Assembly: GCA_047967505.1 (NCBI GenBank)
Contig: CM106541.1
Length of the DNA: 64,000 nucleotides
Source of the DNA: Dipteris shenzhenensis
Taxonomy: Eukaryota > Polypodiophyta > Polypodiopsida > Gleicheniales
Reading direction: 5' to 3' (one strand)
In this document: piece by piece, positions 1 through 9,800 of the stretch
Layout: each line of letters starts with the position of its first letter
Position numbering within the stretch: the first letter of the stretch is position 1
Position numbers and translations under genes: made by a program
Notes under the pieces: generated by a model
The model's database searches: none
What the model was told of the DNA's origin: nothing
The model's input: only the letters and a program-made list of their open reading frames with translations

Positions 1-2289
1 AGTTGAAACATCTTTAGGACTTGAAGAAGTGACGACCTCCATGGATTATCTAGTGACTTGATTGAGTCAATGCCATTATAGCCCCTCTTTGTCAAAGTTG
101 ATTTGATGTTGAATTTGCTTTTCATAGTGTTTATCTATTCTTGACTGCATGTGAACAAGTCTAGTTATTGATGTTGATGATAAACATTGAATCTCCCCAG
201 AGAATATAAATGAATTGTGTCATTGAGATTGATCCAATGAAATATCTATTGCATCTAGAAGTACTAACTAACATAAGAATGGAATTTCTTTGACATTTTT
301 ATCAATGTTGGTGCCTTGATAAGTGCTAATTTCTTGGCATATTTTACTAATTACCTTTCTTGTATCTTGATCTTCCGAACTATCTATGACGCTTTTCATA
401 AATACCAAGATTGGATCGTTGATGCTGTAATAAGTAGAGTGGAGTTGATGATGTGTGTTGTCTCATGTCCAAGTCCATTGATTTGAAGCTTGATGATGAA
501 TACCATTGTGCATTTCTTGCATGTTGTCAAAAATGATTTCATCCTCTATAGAGTTCATTGTCATAAACTGTTGTAAAATTGCCATAGGCAAATGGAAAAA
601 ATGTCATAGCTGAATGACAATATGCCATGACTATCTTCCAAATCTGAATCATGACAAAAAAGTGGATTGCCATAAGGAAAAAAATATTCGTTGACTACAT
701 TGTCACATGTATTAGTAATCATATCTAGATCACTCATGTGATGTGATCTTCATTAGGATCAATTGGAATTATTAAAGAGTTGACAATGTCTTCATGTGTG
801 TAAAAACTTTGATATTGATTGTTTCTCACATATGCTTGTATCGAATCACTTGATTGATTGTTGAAAACATATTTTGATGTTGGAATGATGTTTTGACTTT
901 GTTGATAGCTATCTTAAGTGCTTTTCCAAAAATCTTTTGCATTTTCATCAAAGAAACAAAATAATGCATATGCACTTTGGCATGTATCTATATCTAGATC
1001 AACTATGTGATCTTGAGTTGTCTATATCATATTTGAATGCATGTGTGATGAGAACTCCATCTCATTTCTTGACTTTTCATAGTGGTCGTGTTTCATAGTG
1101 TTCTTGTTGTTGATTATCACAATTGAAAATATATTTGCTAATGATGGATATTTGCAAAAATGCATTGATTGACATTACTAAATGCATTGACTGACATTAT
1201 TAAATGTGTTGACTGACATTATCAAAATCATTGAGGATTTCACATTCAAAAAATGAATGCATAGCACTCCTTTTCTCTTCCATTGATCTTGTTCTGCGAA
1301 ATTGTATTTGGGTGATTTTATTGTCACCTAGCACTGTCACCAAATCAACCTCATGACCTAGTTATGTAGCTCAACCTCCACCTTTTACTTCAATCTCCAA
1401 CTAGGATAAAATACAATCTAACATATGCTCAACAAGAATTTGCTTCACAATTGAAGCATAGAACTTTGAAGGCTCAATTAGAAAGCACCATTAACAATGC
1501 TTCAATTGAATGTAGAAGAGATGACTCAATGCAGATATTCCTTAAGTTCACAAGCTTTGGCTTTGGCCATATAAGAGCCACCTAAAATCTTATGAAGGTG
1601 ATTGAGTGAATTCCATAAAACTACTTACAAAATAATAAAAATCTGTCTAAGATAATGAGAGTGATGTGACTACATGGAAAATAAAATGTAGATCCTATCT
1701 TTGTCTAAGCACCATGATTCAAGCAAACCACCTCCCCATTCTTTCTAAGGTGTACACTCTTTTTCCAAGCCGCTCTCTGTCTATCTATCTATTGTTGCTG
1801 TTTCATTTGTGCTTCTAGCACTTTGGCCCACATTGCCAGCGATCAAGTTTTGGCCTCTATGACCATCTACACTATTTCGCTACCCAAGAGATACAATCTA
1901 TATTTTCTTCTCTGGATTCTAGTCTAAGTATGATGACTCTGTAGTGTAGCAAAGTGTTGGATTGTACATTCTTCAATTTTGACAATCTCAGATCCTACCA
2001 AACTATATCATGCCCTAGAGACTATAGCTTTGGCCTTTGCAATGAACTCTATGTTGTCAAAAAGTTGACCACCACGACCGTCTAGCTCTCACGGTCCACT
2101 TTATTGTGACTGCACACCTGCCTTGACAGTAAGGCTCCTTATAGAGCCACCAATCAAGACTTTATTGCAAAGCTTATTTAGCTCACATAGGACTCTTGTA
2201 TCTGATCGGATATCCATGCTGGGCTGCAGCTTTAACCCTAGGTCCTGATGCAAAAAAAACAAGGTGAATCACATTCACAAGGCCTGCCT
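1..2289. other. AT-rich region without a recognisable gene
   Basis: No open frame of useful length and no protein motif that I recognise. The sequence is AT-rich. On the minus strand there are short runs of plausible codons around 900-1140, but they are broken by stops and match no family I can name. This stretch lies downstream of the 3' end of the minus-strand Helitron coding region and could contain that element's 3' terminus. I could not identify a convincing CTRR end with its hairpin. Confidence 0.5.
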
Positions 2290-2796
2290 TGGATTAATGT
2301 TAAGGGTGGTGTAAGTTAGGGAGTGGTCTAAATAATAAATGTAGTTTGTACCACAAATATTGTTTTCATCTGTATGGTTTGTCCATATGTGATAAATTGT
2401 GGATCCTTCTATAGTTGTAGGATGATTGATTAGTTGTTTGAATTTTTTTCATGTCATGAATGTTAGAAGTTGAGTTGTAGTAGTGTTTGAGTGATTGTAT
2501 TAAATATTGAAGCCGCCTATGATAGTTGTTGGTATATGTTGTTCGATCTTGTTCAGTAGTATATTTAAGAGGGTGATAAGAGTCAATTGTGGTGAAGATG
2601 GCAATTTGTACACGTTAATGATTGCCATTTGTGAAAGTTGGTTGGTTGTGAATATTGTGAGCAACCATTCACATTTTTTTATCGTAATGTATTGTTGTTT
2701 GAGCAATGTTACATTGTTCTTGTAACATGTGGCGATTCCAACGCTTGTGTTATGTTGCAAACATGTGAACTTTGGCAATGAGATTGTTGTTCCCAT
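2290..2796 (-). pseudogene. Helitron C-terminal endonuclease (EEP/AP-endonuclease-like) domain, degenerate
   Basis: The minus-strand translation reads as an endonuclease/exonuclease/phosphatase (EEP) fold. An N-terminal strand resembles GIATCYKNN, followed by INVYKLPSS (usually xxVYRPPS) and then IIGGFNI where the family has IIxGDFN. The catalytic Asp of GDFN is Gly here. A stop follows at about 2497, but in the same frame the text continues with QLI, GSTIYHIWTN (family: GSxIDHIWTN) and a final DHS near 2300. The domain core is therefore present to its end, with Asp-to-Tyr at the HIW motif. It lies directly downstream of the PIF1 helicase on the same strand, which is the arrangement known from Helentron-type Helitrons. 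Classical plant Helitrons usually lack this domain. I infer that the domain is an inactive relic. Confidence 0.72.
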
Positions 2797-2890
2797 CGTG
2801 CAATGTAATTCTTGGAGGCATAATATTGTGGCATGAAGGAGACTTTTGTCATTACATATGTCTTCATAATGTGAATGAATGTTTCTTGTG

Positions 2891-3283
2891 TTAAGAGATT
2901 GTAATGTTAAATGATATTGAAAAGTTCATTTGTTGTGTAATCCATTGTCGTTGACTCCTCAAACGTTGAATTTCTTGTAGAACATTTGCATCCACTTTGA
3001 TGTGCTTTGGTTGGATTGGGTTGAGGATGTAGAGCTTGTCAGGATCACGCACTCTTGAAAGGGCTGTGTAGGTAAATCCATGTGCTTTAATGAAGGATGG
3101 ATCAAATGCAAGTGAATCCTGCAAACAATGGATTGTTCTAGCTATGGCTGGTTGTATGGGGAATTGTTGTCTGCAGACTGTGTTCAAGTAGTTTTTTCCA
3201 ATTTGAAATTCTCTTGTAATTTGGAAAATTGGTGTCCAGCTGGATGGGATATTTTGTTGTAGAGGTTGGAGTTGTTGTAACAT
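2891..3283 (-). pseudogene. Helitron PIF1-like helicase, C-terminal part
   Basis: Minus-strand frame with the hallmark late helicase motif: QDSLAFDPSFIKAHGFTYTA followed by LSRVRDPDKLYIL. This corresponds to the final PIF1/RecD motif (TYVALSRVxxxxxLxI). The preceding segment REFQIGKNYLNTVCRQQFPI is the strand before the conserved FPxxPAxAxTIHxxQG region, here read as FPIQPAIARTIHCLQDS. The Gly after Gln is Asp in this copy. The segment is out of frame with the part at 3417-3935, so at least one frameshift separates them. It belongs to the same element as the neighbours on either side. Confidence 0.85.
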
Positions 3284-3416
3284 GCTCTTTTGCCTATACC
3301 TTCGTTGTTAAACAAAACCCATATAATTTATGGTTCAACTGTTGTATTGGAATCTTTAAAAATATTCTGCTCCGTTTACTAAGCCATCTACAATGTCGAA
3401 ATTGCCGGAGCAAATT

Positions 3417-3935
3417 TCAACTATCATGCCGAGATTCAATTTTGAGTGTTTGGTGTAAGCCTGCTGATGTGTTCTTTGGATTTGTTGGAAGTGTTATGGT
3501 TTTGCTGCATGTTTTGTGTCTTCTGTCAATTGCTTTTAAGATGTGTGGATCTTGCAGGAGCAATTTGAAAACTTTTTCGTTGTGACAATCTTTTGACGCA
3601 TTTGTGTAGTATAAGTGTGGGACATTTTCTTTTGCTATTGGTTGTCTAAGGTAGTTGCGGTTAAGGAAATCAACATCTTCTTGTTTGTGTTCCCCTATTC
3701 TAAGTTTGTTTAGTATTTGAATGTAAGTATTGTTTGTTTGACGCATTGGTGTCTCTAGTTCAAATAAGTGAACATTGTCCCTCCAAAATGATGAAATTGT
3801 TGTGGAGTTAGATGATTGCTCCATGAATATCCATGAATCGTTTGTAGGGCTAGCTTGGCAAAGGTCACCACACATTATAACATCAAGGCCACATAATGGT
3901 TTCATATGGTCGTGTTTGATTTCACGTAAACGCAT
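3417..3935 (-). pseudogene. Helitron PIF1-like helicase, middle part
   Basis: Minus-strand frame carrying PIF1 motif III, VIMCGDLCQ (family: xxxGDxxQxxPV), then FWRDNVHLFELETPMRQ, which matches the family FW......L...MR segment. The helicase translocates on single-stranded DNA and unwinds the strand during rolling-circle transposition. Just upstream on the same strand (about 3936-4020) the Walker B region reads VVFNESSLIG where intact PIF1 helicases have VxDExSMxG, so the Walker B Asp is Asn. The frame ends at a stop at 3417. The next helicase segment continues in another frame. Confidence 0.85.
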
Positions 3936-4024
3936 GTTTGCTGGTGTGCTATGTCCAATCAGGGAGCTCTCGTTAAAAACAACCAGCTCAAGGTCTTGTA
4001 TTGTTGTGATAGTTCTTGTAGTTT

Positions 4025-4582
4025 TTATGTAGAAAGACTTGTGTAATGTGCTACCATTAGTGGCAAATGCAATGCAGAGTGTATTGTTGTGCCGCCAATG
4101 TTAAATGCCGCTTTTCTAGTGTATGCTAGAAGCAATACTTTTGGCAGGTGCACGTTTTCAATTTGTTTGTGTGAGTAATAAGGCAACAATGCTTGTACCA
4201 TTAGTAGTAGAACAAAAGTTTTCCCTGTACCGACATTTCCTGTCAAGAACAAGTGGATTGAAGTTGTTGGTTGAGTTATTTTCTTCAGCATTACGTCTTC
4301 TAGAATAAAACGTTGCTCATGGTTTAGCTTCCTTAGACCCATATAGTAGTCATTGTTTGGTATCATTTTGTATGAGAGTAATGACTTGTTTTGGTTTTGA
4401 GATGTCTTTAGTTGATTTTGCATTTCAATCCCAATGTCGTAGTTGTCCATGTTTTTAAATTGGGATTCATTACATGAGGATGATGCTGTTGATGAATTAC
4501 TTGATGTTGTAGAGACTTTTGGAATTAGCTTGCTGAATTTGTTTTTGTTGGGTTGTATGATATTCTTGTTGATGTTGTACAT
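4025..4582 (-). pseudogene. Helitron PIF1-like helicase, N-terminal part with Walker A
   Basis: Minus-strand frame with Walker A motif GNVGTGKT, preceded by LNHEQRFILEDVM (the PIF1 Q-like region) and followed by VLLLAYTRKAAFNIGGTTIH and SAL (motif Ia, family APTGxAAxNIxGxTIHS). This is the ATP-binding half of a PIF1-type 5'-3' helicase. The N-terminal 90 residues are low-complexity Ser/Asn/Gln-rich linker, as in the Helitron region joining Rep to helicase. The frame starts at a methionine inside the fused Rep-helicase coding region, so this is not a true protein start. Confidence 0.88.
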
Positions 4583-5132
4583 ATCATGCCACGTGCTAGT
4601 ATTTTGTGGAAGTGTTAGCTCAATTGTGTCGTATGGGAAAAAAAGAATGCAAAGTTCTCGATAGTAGTTCTCTGGATCATTTGTCTCATTGTAGTTATTA
4701 TATCTGATTATCTTGGCTCTTTTTCTTTTTGTGGTGATTGCAAAGTTGTGTATTCACTTGCAAATGTGGCCAAGCAAATGTTGTTGAGGTGGTGTGGACG
4801 GTTTAAGTATTTAGCCATGATGTCATCAAAGAAGATGTTTGTACTTTCAGGATGTAGTTGTTGAAGTTGCTCTCTTCGGTTCAATATGTATGTGCATTTC
4901 TCAAGGGGATTTGTCTTGATGTATTGAAATTGTCTTGTGGATGATGATAGAGGTAAGCATAAAGCCAAGTAAACTGCTTGTTGTGAGCTAATATGTTTGT
5001 GTTTAGGATAGCATTCCCAACTCTACGAATGCGTTCATTAGCTGTAGCATTCGAAGAAATGCTTTGTGCTAGGGCCATCTTTATTGCTTGTGTCGTTTCC
5101 TTGTCAATTGAATCTGTCCAATATTTTAACAA
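4583..5132 (-). pseudogene. Helitron Rep-helicase linker region
   Basis: Two minus-strand frames (4881-5132 and 4708-4968), plus a third across 4620-4720, carry the region between Rep and helicase of a Helitron polyprotein. 4881-5132 contains ANERIRRVGNAILNTN followed by FTWLYAYLYH, the counterpart of the conserved segment ending in the QEAxxxLLxLP motif. 4620-4720 reads KIIRYNNYNETNDPENYYRE followed by LCILFFPYD, which matches the family pattern of KxRVIRY...DPExYYREQLxLFxPW. The changes of frame show at least two indels. Confidence 0.75.
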
Positions 5133-5400
5133 TCAATGTTGTGGATGTAGAAGAATTTTCAAGTAATAAGTTAGTGTTGGAAAGAATTGTAGAAGACACA
5201 AGAGAGCATTTGTGTTATAAGGATTACTCTCAGTAAAACTTGAATTCCTTGCGAAGTGTTTCTTCAAAAGAAGTTGTTCTACATCCATAGTGTTGCTAAG
5301 AAAATGCACAACAACAATTAGATGATTGAAAGTAACAGAAAAGCGATCATATGATGGAGTTGAATGATTTTCAACATTTAGCTTTTGGAAATAAAGATGT
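5133..5400 (-). pseudogene. Helitron Rep domain, C-terminal remnant
   Basis: On the minus strand this interval translates with few stops into a segment containing PSYDRFSVTFN and then KKHFARNSSFTESNPYNTNA. This weakly resembles the end of a Helitron Rep domain, where a 'FxTLNxxD' strand is followed by an 'NPxxxAxxF' helix. The catalytic HUH and tyrosine motifs are not visible here, so the N-terminal half of Rep is missing or replaced by the unrelated sequence at 5403-5740. Assignment rests mainly on its position directly before the linker and helicase. Confidence 0.45.
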
Positions 5401-5402
5401 TA

Positions 5403-5740
5403 TTACACATTTGGTTCATATGCAATGACAAACCTAGAGCTATTAATGGTGAATCTTCCACTGGGTTTGCAAGCTTTAAACCTATCACGAGCCATCATGA
5501 GGCCATCTTCATACATTGGAAGGAAAGGGACACCTAAAGATAGAACTATGTCCACATATGGATCCCTGATGCGCACTGGAACTTGCTCGCCATTACGTTG
5601 AACAATATCACCTGTCAAGCTGGGGATCTGCACAACATTTGAAGGAGTTAGGCAAGAGTAGAAAAATGGTCGAAGAGGATCTCTGCTCACACGAACGCCT
5701 CCGCAAGACTCGCATATATGTTCTACAAGGGTAGCTTAAC
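5403..5740 (-). CDS. Unrecognised coding fragment with a CxxC pair
   Basis: A 95-residue minus-strand frame (methionine at 5688-5690) extends in frame upstream to about 5732 without a stop. The extension adds VEHICESCGG, which contains a CxxC pair. It is preceded at about 5733 by a TTAAG that could be a splice acceptor in the correct phase. The protein is not low-complexity and has a natural composition (GDIVQRNGEQVPVRIRDPYV, then LGVPFLPMYEDG). I cannot name a family. It ends one codon before the Helitron Rep remnant on the same strand. It may be a gene fragment carried by the Helitron or the last exon of a disrupted host gene. Confidence 0.35.
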
Positions 5741-6482
5741 ATTGGTGAAGTACAAGGTTCCAAAAACCTGCTCCCAAAAAATGAATAATAGCTCTTTAGA
5801 AAACTCTCTATAGCTCCAAGGTTGAACAGGACACCCCCAGTTTTGCATATAGGCCACCCTTTAGTGATTCCTTAGAGGGGTGGGTTTGTTCTTTCGGAGG
5901 ACGCCGGTCTAGGGGCAACATTCAGATGAGGCGGACATAGTAAAACTCGTAAACGTTTCCAAGCTGGATCCCTAATGGTTGTACGAAACCAGTAATTGGT
6001 TCTGCGGCACGCCAGCGTGGTGCCAAACCGACGTGCTGGTGCTGCCATGTCATGCACGAGACACGGTGCTGCCACGTCACGTTGACAATCATCATCATCA
6101 TCATCATCATCATCTTATGAAAGAAGCAAAAGTGTACTACTACCCACCAGGTTCTCATTCTCAATGGGAGCTCGCTTTTGAATGCTGCTTGTCGAAAGCT
6201 TGTTGCTAGTTAGTTGTTCTCGCTCAGCTCCATCGCTGTTTTGCGAATAGCATCATCCAAATTTTGCGAATAGCATCGCCCAAAATGACCTCCATGCTTC
6301 TTTCCACTCAAACTTCGTTGTCTTCCTCCGCTTTCGATGCAGCTTTTTGGTGAACTCGCTTCTTGCACTGATTCGTTTGTGGAGGTGGATTTGCATACGC
6401 ACCACAGCTTTAAGAACCCACCACAAATCTTTCAGAACATCCCTATGGAGCTGCAGTAATACATACATAAATTAGTTTCGAG
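5741..6482 (+). promoter_or_regulatory. Region upstream of the O-fucosyltransferase-like gene
   Basis: This interval separates the unrecognised minus-strand fragment from the start codon at 6483 and must hold the promoter and 5' leader. I see no clear TATA box. It contains a (ATC)9 tract (6088-6114) and a short direct repeat near 6240-6282 (ttttgcgaatagcatc twice, about 25 bp apart). The transcription start cannot be placed from sequence alone. Confidence 0.35.
6088..6114 (+). repeat. (ATC)9 microsatellite
   Basis: Nine perfect ATC units about 370 bp upstream of the start codon of the O-fucosyltransferase-like gene. Confidence 0.95.
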
Positions 6483-6868
6483 ATGGGCGTTCACATGCAC
6501 CCCAGTTCCTCTGTTTTGAAGACCAGATCCTCTGGTAGTTATCGGGGAGCCAAAGAGAATCAATCTCATAACGAAGAACATCATCCGCATTATTTATTTT
6601 CTCAGTTGGCCTTTGACTCCCTTACTCGAATTCACTTCCACCTGCTCTGCCTTATCACCTTCCTCTTCCTCGGACTTCTCTTCATAGTACTCTCATATTC
6701 AGCTCCAAGCGCCCTCCTCAGTACGAGTGGCGGTATGCAGCTGGAAAGGTACCTGTATTGGGGTTACAGAATTGACTGCCCTGGAAAGCACTGTGACAAT
6801 TGTGCTGGGTTAGGCCACCAGGAGTCAAGTCTGCGTTGTGCACTTGAAGAAGCCATGGTTCTCCAGAG
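6483..6868 (+). CDS. O-fucosyltransferase-like gene, exon 1
   Basis: Encodes residues 1-128 plus two bases of the next codon. It includes the cytosolic tail, signal anchor and the start of the lumenal domain (GYRIDCPGKHCDNCAGLGHQ, with four cysteines). The donor is AG|GTATTG at 6869. Reading through would add a short tail and a stop at 6939, which would be a truncated isoform if intron 1 were retained. Confidence 0.93.
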
Positions 6869-9800
6869 GTATTGCCCCGCTCACAGTCGTGAGAGGTGCC
6901 CATTTCTTGTGTTTTTTCCTTTACTGTTTCACTGTGCATGAAAGCCTTACCCTTTGCTTGCAAATTTTGTAAATATAACTGTATTCAGGACCTTTGTGAT
7001 GCCGTCTAGAATGTGTATCAACGGGCAACACAATGATAAAGCCTTGCTACATACTTCTTCAAAATCTCCAGTGTTTGAGAGGTACCATCTCAATACGTAT
7101 TTGCGCTGGTAACTGTCTTTTCGTTCCTTTAGGGTCTCAGTTTTATATGATATCACCTCGATAGATCTCTCACGCTGGTAATGCAGATTTCAAGGGGAAT
7201 TCCAAGTTGTTGTCCAGCCAACTTGCCTTAACTAAAATGGGTTAAGTAACTTACGTGATATTGTTTAGTGTCAGCAGGAATGAGCTTGCTGAATTTCAGA
7301 CAAATGATTTGTAAATGGCAGTTGGGGCGCAGCGAGCTGCTCGATGGAATCCCTTTATGATATGGGCATGATATCCAAAACAGTGAGGGTGGTGTTAGAG
7401 GGTTCGAATGAGTGGAGGCAGGCATTATCCAATGCGGGGCGTATAGGGGCAGTTGTAAATGTGAAGAACATTAGCCGTGTTGAGCTTCTGCTGAATACTT
7501 ACTACAGGGAGGCTATGGTTATCAATCGCAGCGCCAGCCAACTTTCCTGGTGAGTGCTGTTGAATCTACACAATAAAGTCATAAAAGCATAGACAAATTA
7601 CGTCATATTTTGTTTTTTATGGCACAAATCCAGACGAATGCTATTCGATTGTTTGTATCTCATATCAATAATTTATTTTGTTTTTTATGGCACAATTTTG
7701 CCAATTCTGGTTAACTTTCAGAGGAATGCTGTTTGATTGTTCGTAAAATCTATATCTCATATCAATAGTTGTCAGAAATCGACCAACAGAGGGTACGCAC
7801 AGTGGAAGACTGATAGAATAGCACAGGAGCTCACACAGTGTGGTGTGGGGTGTGTGGCATCACAAACTTCTTAAACTTATGTGCATAGCATAGATGTGCA
7901 GAACAATGAACTAGCTAGATATAGAAGACACCAAAATAATATATTTCTGTCCAAAGCTATGGACAGAATACAAAAGAGATAGATCCAGAGTCCCACCAAT
8001 GGTGTGGTCCTCTGATCTTACCACAAAGTACTTCTTCTATCTGCCGGCTATCCCTAGACTCGAGCCCGCATGCTACACCTCAAGCGTCTGTGGACTTTCC
8101 ATCCAGAACGATCCTCTCCACCTTGCTGTCTGGAAACCAGCCTAGGTGGGCTGCCACTCATGCTCAGTCTGCAGCTCCTTCAGGGTCACCTTCACCTCGT
8201 GTGGATAGGCCCAAGGCTTGCCTTCTTGCTGCTCCTGTCTGCTGTCAGAGGGCTGCTCCAGAGAATATGAAATGAGGCCTGAGGCCTCTCCTTTTATAGG
8301 GGCTGAGCCCCCCCAAAAAACAACCGGCTGCAGGGGGGAAGTGGCCGACTTTCTGCCCCCCCCTCAGCCGACTTTTCTGGCCCCTCCTGGGCCGACTTTA
8401 CTGCCCTATATAAGGGCTGTTGCTGGGCTCTTCTGGGCTGCTGCCTGGCCCCAAGGGCAGCCTCCATTGGGCCCCACCCTTGGGCGCATCTATGCCCAGG
8501 TGGCTGGCCCACTATAGCCTCCAATCAGGCCCTATTGTAGGCCCCAATCCTGCCCCGCCATGTGTCCTATGGAGGCGACTGTCTACTGCAGCATCTCGCC
8601 TCTGTTCAAGGCTATTCCAGCCCTTTGTTATGAGGTGTGCTACCCACATGGCAGCCCATGTCGCAGCCCTTCCTCTCCTTTTCTTTTGGGCACATGCCCT
8701 AGGTCTCCCTCCCCCATGCTCTCCTCGTATGGGGGCTTACAGATGGGGAGGTGACATTTCCAACAATAATATTAATGATAATAAGATAATCTGATGAAGG
8801 GCACATAGATTAATAGTAATGTGTTTCCATGGGTGTTGGTTTGTTCAGGCTATGATAGCCACAAGATTCTAATATTAGATCCTTCTATGAGATCATGGGA
8901 ATTGATGTCAGAAGCCCCTAACACCATGTGATGCTCAAAGCACACTTTAAGGCAAAAATCTTTTAATTTTGCTGAGAAGCCTCGCTTGCTTTATGTAGAT
9001 GGATTCTCAAGTGTGTGGATACGTATGTGTGAGCATATGTTTATAGTATGGTCTATGCCCACTGTTGGGCGCTAGCGATGTCAATGGAGATGTCATAGTA
9101 GCTAGTCCTTGCCATGCATGATGGAGTTTATGGTTTTCAACTCGTGAGTTAATGTCATGAGATTAAAATTGCTCTATATATTGTGTTTTTACAGGATAGT
9201 TTGGGTATGTTCTTGGATTCATCTAGATATATGTGTCAATGTACTAGTAGACATGCAGTCACCTTTCTTGGAAGTTTTCATCCATGTTGTGACCTGCTAA
9301 TATTGTGATAGATTCTTCCTATCTTAATGAATGCATCCTATCAACTATCTTTCCTAAGAATCTATTACTTAGACATGTAGTTGTAGCTTGAAGGAAGAGA
9401 ACATGGAATAGTTTTTGATTAGCCTTCACTTGTAGTGCTAGCCTTTGTCACGGCTAGTTCTGCCCTTTACCTCTGGAGTGCCTATATAAAAGTCAATATG
9501 AAGACCTTTGTATAAATGGATTGTGAGGAGGTATGCCTGTAGCAACTTGGTGCAGTAACAGCAGCAGCTCTTACATGATAGTGCTACATGGAAGCAAATA
9601 TGCTAGCAAACCGCAATAAGACCTGCCTATGCACTGCTTAGCTTCCTTGGACTTGAGCTTGCAGTAATCTTCCTTCCAAGCAAAGGCATTTGCTGTATCC
9701 TTCTTGTGACATTATGGGATCTTCCTTAGGATAGACTGTGTGTCCATTTACCCTCCAAATCTTGTACGCCCTTTTTTTATGCAGATTTTACTTTACCATA

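Noticed and set aside
2070-2240. tRNA-like stems around GGCTCCTTATAGAGCC
   Set aside because: A single short stem without the conserved tRNA loops.
6883-6941. Extension of exon 1 to a stop at 6939, giving a 152-aa protein
   Set aside because: The splice donor at 6869 and the family match of exon 2 make the extension intronic. It would only appear with intron retention.
8070-8794. Several Pro/Leu/Ala-rich open frames on both strands that look like a small secreted protein
   Set aside because: They overlap each other in different frames and lie within a GC-rich LTR-like block (7770-8765) inside intron 3. Composition alone explains the open frames.
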